Assembly: GCF_921293095.1 (NCBI RefSeq)
Contig: NC_060248.1
Span: 134,862,972-134,926,971 of the forward strand
DNA from: Ischnura elegans
Lineage: Eukaryota; Arthropoda; Insecta; Odonata; Coenagrionidae
Direction of reading: 5' to 3'
Length of the DNA: 64,000 nt
Below the pieces are notes generated by a model that saw only the letters and a program-made list of their open reading frames with translations, was not told where the DNA came from and made no database searches. The stretch's first letter is position 1, and every line of letters begins with the position of its first letter. Shown piece after piece: positions 1 to 10,100 of the stretch. The position numbers and the translations under genes are program-made.

Positions 1-1139
1 CTTTACCTACAGAATCGAAGGAAACAATATTACAACATCACAATATAGTTTGTATGTGATGGAGATTGTTGTTGCTGGAATGAATTATTGAAACTATCCT
101 TGAGATCGTAGCTTCTTTTAAATATTGGTTCCGTATATTGCTATTTATTCATGATTTGGTAAAATAGTTGTCATTAAGTAAGTTCCGTCTAAATGTTATC
201 AACGGAAGGTTATGCCATTGGCACCGTAGCAGACGAAAATAACATACCATGGAACGTGAACGTAGGATTCAAAAGCAAATGTAAATGTCATATTGGAGGA
301 ACAAGTTAGGAAATTGTTATAAAAATATGGAGCTGGGTGTAATTAAAAGAAAATACATATGTTTAAGTTGCGCATTCCAAGTGAGAGAAAATGATAATAT
401 TGCGGCAATCCTCATACTTATTAACAAAAATCTTCTTTTATCGTCAAGGGAATCAATGGCTGACGATGAAATGAAATATAGTTGCCTGTAACAAATGAAA
501 TAAACTGATGCCGTTGTGGCAAACTTCATACTTAAATAAAAAGATCTTATTTCTATGCCGAGAGAAACGCCAAATGATGATTGAGTGAAATAATAGTTGC
601 CTATTCAGAGTGAGATAAAGTGATAACATTGCGGCAAAACTCATATTTAATCTAAAATATATTTTTTATGTCAAAGGAGTAAATAAATGATGATAGAGAG
701 AAATAAAGCCTATTACAAGTGAGTGAAAGTGGTAATATAAATGAGAGAAAGTCATTATATGTTAGCAAACCTCAAGTTTACTAACCAATATCTTATATTT
801 CTGTCAAGGTAATCAATATAGATGACGACACAGTGAATTATAGAGGCGTATTCGAAGGGGCAGAAAAAGATAACATTGCAGCAAACCTCATTATTTACTC
901 GGAGATGAGGTAAAAACAAAATAAAACGTACAATGCGCTTCATAAAACCCACTAGTCGGTGGCCGTACCGACACCTTTTTGCTGTCGGCACGGCTACCGA
1001 CGATCTCCCGTCCTCACGCCGGTGCCGCACCGATCGGGTTCATACAGAATCGCACCACTTCTTGCCGGGAGTCGGTGTGACGTCGCACCCGACGAATCGG
1101 TGCCGCACCGATCGGTTTGGAGTTACAGAATACGGCCCC
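1..1139 (-). mobile_element. Non-autonomous DNA transposon with GGGGCCG TIR, copy 1, cut by window start
   Basis: The right end is the 16-bp terminal repeat TACAGAATACGGCCCC (1124-1139). Just inside it lie GC-rich palindromic blocks built on GTCGGTGCGGCACCGAC. The rest reads as a close reverse-complement copy of 56585-57770. The other end, about 375 bp, lies left of base 1. No transposase is seen, so it is a non-autonomous element. The TIR recalls PIF/Harbinger or ISL2EU ends, but no clear TSD is visible, so the superfamily is left open. Confidence 0.85.
380..905. repeat. Degenerate tandem repeat (~115 bp unit) inside the GGGGCCG element
   Basis: A module of the form 'ATGATAACATTGCGGCAAAC, then CTCATACTTA, an AT-rich part, then TGTCAAGGGAATCAATG' recurs at about 383, 495, 607, 750 and 857. 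Spacing is roughly 110-135 bp. The same modules occur in the second copy (56800-57400). Short open frames here are by-products of the repeat. Confidence 0.6.
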
Positions 1140-1229
1140 TGGCCAGAGGTAACGGTTTCAAGAAACCGATCATTTTCCCGAGTCCAGAACAGAAGCGAAG
1201 CAGATTCATTCACATGAATTGAAAAGAAG

Positions 1230-1688
1230 TAGGGATGGTCGGTTCGGATACATCGGATCCAAATATCCGCGGATATTGCCCTTCATCGGATACATCGGAT
1301 ACAAAGTCGCGCAAGACATCGGAGCTGGATCCGAAATTTTAAATTGCAACTTCAGTGAATACAACGCCCAAAAAGGGTGGAAAGAGTTCCGATTCTCTCT
1401 TCGAATGCGCCGTCGCATGCGATTCTTGTCCTACTCATGAACTGTTTTGTTTGAAAGCTCTCGCAGAGGTTACGTAGGAAAATTTCAGCCGTGGAAAATA
1501 AATAAGGCAAAATACGACTGGCACATAGTGTGACTCTTCCCAAGAGATTGAGCAATCATCGGGGGAATCTCAGGAATTTGAAAATGCATTTGGATACGAA
1601 AATATCCGATCCGAAAGATCCGGCTCCGAAAATCAAGGATCCGATCCGAATCCGGATACGAGAAAAATCCTGGATCCGTCCATCCCTA
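1230..1688. mobile_element. hAT-type MITE with 8-bp TSD
   Basis: Terminal inverted repeats start TAGGGATGG(T/A)CGG at both ends. The element is flanked by a perfect 8-bp direct repeat AAAAGAAG (1222-1229 and 1689-1696), as expected for hAT insertion. The interior is full of GGATCCGGATAC-like subterminal repeats and has no transposase. Confidence 0.9.
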
Positions 1689-1696
1689 AAAAGAAG

Positions 1697-2239
1697 CATA
1701 ATCAACCGTAAACAAGCATTAAACCAATCATCGCGCATCAGCGCACCCAGCACGCAAAAATACTTTGAATCTTAATTTCCTATCTTTATTAGTTTGAACT
1801 GCGATCACTAATTGGCAGAGGAACACATCATTCTCAATCACCCACGGTCTGAATTTCTGACGAATTTGTTTCGAAGTTACGTTATCAGCCCGACATTTTG
1901 ACGGTATCCTGCTTAGAATCTAATCAGCATTTACCTGTAACTCATATTTAAAAATTAAATCTGATAAAGCACTGAGGTAAAATTTTAGCATTTCATATTC
2001 AGGCAGGTGAATGAAGAAAAGGGTCTGCCACTTTAGGTCGCGTAATTTTCAAGAAATACGACCGGCTGTGGTACGTTTTCCCAGGTCATAGTGAGCAAAG
2101 GATACCTCAAGAAAAGATTTTCTGGGGGGGGGTTTGTACCCTCTTCATCTCTTGGCTACCAAACAATGAGGTAGCACTCACCGAAGAATAAATCTCACAA
2201 GTCATTGTAAGCTAAGGATACCCGAATGGAAAAAACTTC
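1697..2239. other. No gene seen
   Basis: AT-rich sequence with a short G-run near 2126. No coding or repeat structure recognised. Confidence 0.4.
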
Positions 2240-2249
2240 AGAGGGGGTC

Positions 2250-2650
2250 TCGGCTTCGGGCGTTCCTCCGCGTTCATTTTCTCCATAGGTGACGACAGTT
2301 TCTCCATCCATCCTGACAGCTGGAGTCTTCAGGTCAAAAGTAACGATGCATAAATATGGCCGTCTTATATCGGTACTCCGAGGATCGGAGGTCGGTTTTG
2401 ATTGGTTGGTTCTCAGGTGGACTCTGATTGGTCATTAATTTTGAATACCCTCATATATGTTTTGGCAAATGTGTAGCCGTCTTCTCTGTTGCAGTTCTCG
2501 GGATTATAAGTTATCTCTATAGCTTCTCGGATTAGCCTAGGATCTAAAGACGTCAGCAGGATGGCTGGAGAAAATGTGGTCACCTATGGACAACTTAACG
2601 CGAAGCCGGAACTCTCATGAAAAACCGCCGCGGAAACCTCAGATCAAGTA
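2250..2650 (-). mobile_element. Penelope-like element fragment (C-terminal coding end with inverted arms)
   Basis: Read on the minus strand, 2544-2450 gives IREAIEITYNPENCNREDGY. This matches the conserved C-terminal stretch of PLE proteins that carry a GIY-YIG nuclease. The coding piece sits between inverted arms sharing the theme TCCATAGGTGAC...TTTTCTCCA..CCATCCTG (about 2275-2320 and 2556-2600). The tail CCGCCGCGGAAACCT matches a PLE fragment at 43327-43731. A degenerate flanking repeat (AGGGGGTCT / AGGGGGTTT) may be its TSD. Stops interrupt the frame. Confidence 0.65.
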
Positions 2651-2739
2651 TTACAGGGGGTTTGAAAGTCTGTAATATTTTTTCACTGAAAATTTACCCT
2701 GCCCCTGAATTCTAATACCGAGACTAAATACGTGAAGCG

Positions 2740-3250
2740 CTCACCTATTAATACCAAATCTCTGTCTCTTCGTCGCTGCGAATTGTGACACCACGACGCC
2801 TCAATATCCCTCAGTTTCGTACTGACACCTATCGGCAAGGTAAAGAGTTCTCGGGATCGGGGTCAGGAACTCCATATCTGCCAACGTTTCGATGTCCGAC
2901 TCGGTCATCGTCCTCAGGGCTGTGAACCCAGCCCTGAGGACAGCCCTGAGGACGATGACCGAGTCGGACATCGAAACGTTGGCAGATATGGAGTTCCTGA
3001 CCCGGTGGCGATCCCGAGAACTCTTTACCAAGTCCATTCGCCGGGAAAGCACGAAATCTTTCTTCACCTATCGGCAATCTTTCCAACTCTCTACGGCTTA
3101 TTATTTGGAACGAGCTCCCTGTCGAAATCTGCAACACTTATAGGTTCCTTTAAACGCCGTCTCTTCCAGCATCTCTTCCGGTTGGAGTCAACATCTCTTT
3201 AGCCGTGTGCAGCTGACCACTAAATGTTTACTCTTTTTTTCGACATCAAT
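2740..3250 (+). pseudogene. LINE reverse transcriptase C-terminal relic, split by a PLE fragment
   Basis: After removing the insertion at 2839-3064, the frames read as the C-terminus of a CR1/jockey-like LINE ORF2: a YRQSF motif, then WNELPVEICNT (3108-3140), then GSFKRRLFQHLFRLE (about 3145-3187). Two frameshifts are needed. AATAAA-like motifs follow near 3330. This is a dead fragment with no catalytic region. Confidence 0.6.
2839..3064 (+). mobile_element. Short palindromic PLE fragment with 13-bp TSD
   Basis: Two arms of about 90 bp (2839-2930 and 2937-3029) are inverted copies, followed by a tail TTCGCCGGGAAA...AAATCTTTCTT. The right arm contains CTGAGGACGATG...CATCGAAACGTTGG, a hammerhead-like layout. 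The perfect 13-bp repeat CACCTATCGGCAA flanks the unit (2826-2838 and 3065-3077). The same family occurs at 42417-42677 and 55395-55572. Confidence 0.75.
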
Positions 3251-3379
3251 TGTGATTTAAATGCTTATTAATACTATTCAGGCTTAATTGTTGTTTGAAA
3301 AACTTTACTAACTTTGTACAACCTAATGTACATAAATAAAACTTATCTCTCACTGCAAGCGAAGGTTACCTGAATGGAA

Positions 3380-3890
3380 CTAATTTCGGGGGGGGGGGGG
3401 GAGTTAAAGGCTGCTAAATGGAGAGACAAAATCTCAACAGCTCACCTCTGTCGGATCCTGAGGTGATCACGAAACGCAGTGAGGCGTGCCGGCCCAAGGC
3501 GATACATCCTGAGGAGCTCCAGCCACCACGTGGCGCCGATGATATCACGCCCGCTTGGGTTCGTCTGCAGCCACTTGAGAAAAAGACATGCTTCCCCTTC
3601 GTCCGACTCGCTCGCAATGAAACACGCGATCGGAGAAACCCACGTACTCGACCCCTGGCGGTGAAACACCCACGACGACCATTGCAGTCGGTTGGACGGT
3701 CCTCTTTTCGATGCCTAGCCTCGGCTCTTATCAGCTAGAGAAAGCAGCGACTCGGTCGGCTGCCGCGGGCGAAGTTGAATGCCTCTGCAGCTGAATCGCT
3801 CGTTCGACCGCCGAGCACCTCGGAACACCAACTCGAGAGCTGCTGGGGAGTCCGCCTTTGCCTTCTGATGGAGGCAGTGGCACGGGCCTA
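3380..3890. other. GC-rich stretch, not recognised
   Basis: Begins with a G-run near 3391. It then has clearly higher GC than its surroundings and several overlapping short open frames on both strands. None resembles a known family, and there is no convincing exon border. Confidence 0.35.
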
Positions 3891-3894
3891 AGCA

Positions 3895-5815
3895 GTTGCT
3901 TCTGGAACACCATGGATTTCTCTCAAATTGATTGTTACTGCCATGGGAACTACATACGGACTCAGATAAAAAGTTTTGCTTTGCAACTGCTTTGGAACCC
4001 TTTTGAAACTGTTTTGAAACACCAAAATACGTGATGGAACTGCTGTGGAACTCATTTCCACTCATTTGTACCAAACATTGGAAATATGAAGGAATTGGTA
4101 ATCTCCCTTCGAACTCCTTTGTACAGAGTGTGTTCGTATGCAACTGCTTTCTACACATTTGGAACTCCTTTTGAACGATTCGACAGGACGTCATATTTCG
4201 TTTTGTAACTGCTGTGTACTGAGAAGAGTCATGTGTAACTGCTGTATAATGAAAAGATTCATGTGTAACTGCTTTTCATACGTTTGCAATTCTTTTTGAA
4301 CGACTCCATGCGATTTATATAGGTACGTCATCATTTGTTTTGGAACTGTCTTCTAAGCGCCAGCATACAATGGCCAAGTTCAGTCTGATTCGTTTGCTCG
4401 AGAAAACGAAAATTCTTTAATATATATGGAATAGAAACGCATATAATAACAGAATATGACAGAACGGTTTAAGAAATAATCATAAGTCAGTTAATGGATA
4501 CGGAACTCCAAAATGTTCACTCGAATGAGTTTAAATAATTATTATACATTCTATTGTACTGGTTGCTTATCGTATTTTTGGGGCCGTTTTGGAATGCGAC
4601 AAGGTTATCTTCACTACGTACCGAGAATCTTGGTTGCGTAAAATAAGGTATTGAAATGAAAATGTACAACCTTGGTATCTTTTCACAGGAAAAATTTATT
4701 CGTACGACGCGTTTCGACGCTGAGGCGTCATTATCAAGTACACTCTTGTAATATCTACAATCCAATATATAGGTATCAAGGTATTGAATATCAACTTCAT
4801 GGCAAACGTCGCCAATAATGGCGTTTTTTGGGATTTCCAAGTAGAATATTATTGTAAAAACTACTGCCTATGCTTTCAAAGCATATTTCGCACATAAATG
4901 TTGAACTTTACGGTATTTTTTCCAATGCTTTCGTTCTTTAATATTTCCGGGAAAGAATTATTTTGCATCGATTTATATACATAAAACGTATCGGTCGATG
5001 TATTGTCTTCCCGATACCCGGGCAATGGTTTATCTCCATCATTTGTTCCGTATAATTTTATGACGTTTTTCGCCAAATATGAATCCCTCCTTCGAAAATC
5101 TGTTTCAATGCTGCGGTATTGCGACAAGGTATCCGGAAAGGCTTTTTTTCACATTTTGCGTCGGACTTTCGGATATTTAACATGACGGTTTCCAAGGAAA
5201 AATATCCAGAAACGAAGGCCTTTCACTCAGAAATAGACACGGAATGATTCTCGTCAACCACGTGAGACCGGTGTTAAGCTCTCGATGAGGACTTTCTTGA
5301 CCACCAAAGCCACTTACCCCCACTCTGCCATTTCAATGGTACCAATCCCATTACAAGTCTGCCAAGCTGGAAGGGACATTGCTTATATTTATTTTACTAT
5401 ATTTTCTAAATACATCACCGTAAATTTGAAGGAAACTCTTGAAGCCATATTGAACTGCTACAAAGCAGTTTGCATAGTATACAAATGAGTTCCAAAACAG
5501 GTGACCAACTGGTACAAATGAATTCCAAAACAGATGAACGAGTGGTATAAATCAGTTCCGATGTTAATTCCAAATGAGTTCCAAAGGTTGAAAATGTGTT
5601 CCATAGCAGATTCCAATGGAAATCCAAAGCAGTTCAAAATGTGTCACATATGAGTTAGAAAGGTGTACAAATGAGTTGATGACATGGTTGGACGCTATGA
5701 CGTCATGAACTGCTGAGTACCGTGTTTCAATTCCAAAGCAGTTCGAAAGCACATACAAATCAGTGGTTACAAAGCAGATAGGTGATAGTTCCAAATGGCT
5801 TACACAGCAGAAATT
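3895..5815. mobile_element. Foldback-like element with long, internally repetitive inverted arms
   Basis: The left arm (about 3895-4370) repeats variants of AACTGCTTTGGAACTCATTTG. The right arm (about 5445-5815) carries the inverted form (CAAATGAGTTCCAAAGCAGTT). Larger blocks such as GGTACAAATGAGT next to TTCCACAGCAGTTCC can be matched across the arms. The middle (4380-5440) is unique. No transposase recognised. The outer borders are approximate and no TSD is assigned. Confidence 0.55.
4690..4745 (-). other. Hammerhead-like PLE-type motif
   Basis: On the minus strand: TTGATAATGACGC, loop CTCA, GCGTC, then GAAACGCGTCG. This gives a 5-bp stem (GACGC/GCGTC) followed by GAAA, the layout of hammerhead motifs described in Penelope-like elements. 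The first core box (CTTGATAATGA) differs from CUGAUGA by extra bases, so activity is doubtful. Confidence 0.4.
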
Positions 5816-5819
5816 TTTC

Positions 5820-7034
5820 CTTGAGGAACTGTATACATTCCACCCCATAAAACTTAAGCCGTGTCCCACTTCGTTATTCATTAGGGAGCATGGATTAGGG
5901 TGGCCAACCCAAAACGGAACAGGAATTGGGGGCAGCCTAACGAACCCAATTCTCAACCCAATTCCACTTATTTGATGACCCCTTGCCGCAATAACATGTG
6001 ACAATTGCATGAGCATTCGAACATCAGAAATAAATGAATCCCATTTCTGAAATTTATTGGGCATTTATATTTAGAGAGAACCCCGGTGTGTAGGGATATC
6101 CTAGCTCGCATAGACTGAGAGAACGAGAAGAGTTATTTAAAAAAGTTCTGTAGCCACATTTCTACCAAACCTCACACCATTTTCCCTCGAAAGTAGGCAA
6201 AAACATTAACTTTTCACTCCGAAAATCGCAATTTTGCATGGGTGCAAGCCGATGCACAACCTCTAAATGTTGTCCCATTGAGTCCAAATTTATTTTAAGC
6301 TTCATCTCATAGTTTAAAGTGAACTAAAATATTCTTATTCACTCCATTTTACATACAGATTGGTTGTGTGGGTCTGACTATCTGTGAATGACTGTACATA
6401 TATCATGACTATCTAATGGCCGCATCAAAGGCACAAACCGTTCTGGTGATTATTCTCATATAATATATAAAAAAATATGCGGATCAAAATTAGCAATTTT
6501 AAAAATGAGATGGTATGCACAAAATAATTAATAATAAGAATGCCAATCGATCCTCTTACTTGAAAGATCAAACGAAACTATTTAAAAAGAAAGGAACTTT
6601 GAATTAAAATATTGCTGGCTAACATTAAATGATCAAAAGTTGATAATTCAGGTAACATCTGACAAACACTTTCAATCACACTCCAATTGGTTCAGCATGC
6701 CACATAAGCCACAGCTTACCTTACAAATATCAAGGCAAAATTCTCACCATATAGTTTATTTTCCTTAAATTCAAACATTTTTATAAAAAATTCAGTTTTT
6801 CACTGGCTGAAACTCAAACCTTAGAAAATTTTCAAATGAACTCACTATTATCCCATAACATCAAAGGTAATGGGTTCACAATCTAAATTAGATAAATTAA
6901 CGAGTATAGCTGTTTTACTGGTGGAAAATTCAGGAATGCAAATTAACCTGGTTCCTGTGAACAGAGAGAAGGAATGTATAATTAATACATTCAGTAGAGA
7001 TTTGCTAATTCATCTTTATATGAGATTTAAATAC
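5820..7034. other. POLD2 intron 9 (part), no gene seen
   Basis: AT-rich sequence downstream of the exon 9 donor. I looked for the last POLD2 exon (about 35-40 codons ending near a PVSF-type motif) and did not find it here. Confidence 0.45.
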
Positions 7035-7136
7035 CTTTGTAGAAATCAGTTTGAAATTTTTCCTGGTTCCCAGCAAAATAGAGGTCCGGTTTTTGAGTCA
7101 TGACAAAAGGGTCTTCATCGTAGTACGGGTAGCACG
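7035..7136 (-). CDS. POLD2: POLD2 exon 9
   Basis: Acceptor TTCTAG at 7137-7142, donor G|GTATTT at 7034. Encodes [20 protein letters not shown] and [13 protein letters not shown], the late phosphoesterase segment (PHVYFCGN in relatives). Ends in phase 1, so at least one more coding exon must follow. Confidence 0.93.
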
Positions 7137-10100
7137 CTAGAACAAACAAAGCCAATTAATTGACCTAATCAAATCCTCAAAGAATTGAAGAGCTGAAAAT
7201 GTGCTTTCAACTCATCTCTTCATCAATCAAAATAACAACAAATCACATCAGATATCACATTTGTAATTTACCAAATGCAATCACTTCAAATCACAAATCC
7301 AATCAATGATTTGATAAACACCAACCATTAAAAGTACAGTGGAACCTCGTTAAAGCGAGTACGGGCTATAGCGACACCCCCGCTATTACGAGAGATAGTC
7401 GATGCACCGTCAATTGACCCTATAATAAGCGTGTTAAAACATTCGTTTTTACGAGACCCTTTCGGTGTTGGCTCTCGCCATAGCGAGGGTTTCACCGCCG
7501 GAAGACTTTCATCAAGACTCCTTAACCTCTGTAATTGCTAGCGATCTGTTAGAAATGAAGGTAATGGAGTGCTCAGTCTCAAATTTATGTGGTAAATTGT
7601 CGTTCGATAAATATAATGATTGACGAAACAATGCTTTGCATGATTTTTATTCAGTGCGGCGCTTATTATTGTTTGAATAGTTAGTCGTTATTTGAGTAAG
7701 GAAATTTAGTGATGCAAAAAAACATCGCCTTTCGCCTGGATTTATGCTTACGTTTATCGGATAGATGTTTATCTGTCGCCGCACCACTCCTGTTCCTGTA
7801 TATCTGTCCGCAACAGGTATATTGGCTATTATTTGCTCCACCTCCCGTAAAGCGACAATTCGCTATAGCGAGTGTTTATTAGTGCACCGTGGGGTGTCGT
7901 TATATCGAGGTTGCACTGTACAACACAGCCAGAAGAAGTATTAATTGCAACAACACTTCATTTGATAAAAGGATGTACAAATTTAATAAATTTCAATAAA
8001 ACTACATTAACATTTGGGAAGCAAGCATTGCATTCCCAGTAGCAAATAAATTCGATAGCAAATTTACCAGAAACCATAGACATTCCCATTAAAAGCATTG
8101 GATATGGTTGTTAGTTTAATCATTCACCATTGAAATATCATTGAGAACAGAGTTGGTGCTGAACTATATTTGTTAACTCTCACAAAATACTTCTTCTTGC
8201 AAAATCTTAAAATTCCCCCAAGTAAGTGAGTTTCCATTTTCCCTTCACGTAGGACATAGTACATGTGCCGCAGGATAATAATTAGTAAATCAGTCCCTGA
8301 GAGATATTTCAAAGACTCTTGGCCCAATGGTCTTGGTGAGCCATGACAAATGTTTAGCCCATACTCAAAGTAATTTTCCAGTCAGGCACAAAAACATAAT
8401 TTCCAATTTTTTTAAATCTTACATATTTCCACCATCAGTGAAAAAATGAGAAAATTAAAAATATGTCAAGTTAGAACATACTGTGGGGAGTAATGGGTTA
8501 TATTTTAAAAATGTTTTTGGTTTCATTTATAACATTAAAGCTTTGCAATTTTCCCACTTATTACCAATGCTACCCTTCATTGACTTACCTGCCCACCACT
8601 ACATACATGTCACCCAGTGCCTGTTGCTCCATTCGCCCATTTCCATTTCACTTCTCACAGTCCCAAAATATCTATTCCCCTTTCCCCATCTCCTTCCTGA
8701 TATTTTATGCTCAGCCCCTCCTCATCATAACCCTAATGGTCCATGTCCCTACATTCATTTCTCTCATCTCCATCTTGCTGGTCTCCTTTTCTTCTTCATT
8801 GGTCGTTAATGATAAGTCTCTGCAAGAGTTTTGCATGCCAACGAGCTAGAGGTCCCTCACTAACTCGCAGTCGTAACTCACTCCCACCCTCATAGGTTGG
8901 GTCTCATCGCAACTTTGTAGCCCAGGTAAGAGGCCTCATAAGGTAAGAATAATAAAAACTTTGAAGATCACCCACTTTTCATGAGTTGGTGATGTCATTA
9001 CACTTTTAGTTCATTCATGGAGAACGTGTGAAGGGAAGGCTCACTCACAAAGGTGCAAGCAACAATGAACCACGAGAGGCCGAGGAGAAGCAGAAGGGTG
9101 ACCTGCCCCACCAGAGCATGTGACCTCATCAACTTAGCTGCAACAGAGTTCAGACTATCAACCTTTTGCTCAAAATAGCTGAAATGTAGATGATGCATGC
9201 ATTGAAAAATGGAAAAATACGGATTTCCTCATTTTTGAATCTCCATCAATTTCAACAATTTGAAGAAACTGGTGACCCAGCCCATTGTCTATGCCCATTC
9301 ATTCCCCACAGCAGCATCACTGCTCAAGAAGAAGCAAATAGCTGGGGTTGCAACAAACCAATGGGTTTCCCAATAAACATGTGATAAGAATCAAAAACTT
9401 TAATTTTGAGATTTCTAGAACATGTGCGCACTTTCGGTGCTAGGTGCTAAAATTGGTTATCACGAGGGTATGTACTTACGTAGAGTGTCTGGGCATGTGG
9501 GGGCAAGATGAGCCCACTGCAGGGAAGATCGCAGAATGGCGAGTGGGTCCTCAAGGCGGGAGAAGCGTGCAATGTCATCGACGGGCTGGCCCGAGGAACC
9601 GACAACCAGTTTCCCACCAATCTCACACTCGTGAGGGTTGGTCACCCCGTGGAAGGTGGGATAGCGACTCGACTGCCAAAATAGAAGGCATTTTCATGGT
9701 TAGACACTGCAAGCCATCTGTTTACCAAAAAAAGGCTTCTCCTCACTGGCTTCCATGAAGCTGGTCTTTCGAGTGTTTTGCATGCTCAAAACAACATAAA
9801 CTGAGAGACAGGGAATCCTACCCACTAGAGATGTGTCGGTTCTGGCACCCACTTCTCGGTACTGCCGGTTCTTAGCCTGTGGAACTGGTATCAAGAGCCG
9901 ATTGCATTAAGTCAGTTCTTTGAAACCGTCTCGGTGCAGTGGCGAGAATTTAGATTTGACGCCCAAATCCAGAATGGTCTGCAATGTAGTCGAGGCCAAA
10001 AAGTGAAAAAACAAAAGATTAAAAAATGCATGTACATATTACTTTCCGATTGCATGGCATCCACATTTTTTTCTTTTGAGAGTTGCTTGTTAACACGAGC

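Noticed and set aside
380-905. CRISPR-like array
   Set aside because: Repeats are long, degenerate and lie inside a eukaryotic transposon; no short identical repeats with unique spacers.
5820-7034. Last POLD2 exon
   Set aside because: No minus-strand stretch here gives the expected C-terminal motif with an acceptor in phase 1. It is most likely left of the window.
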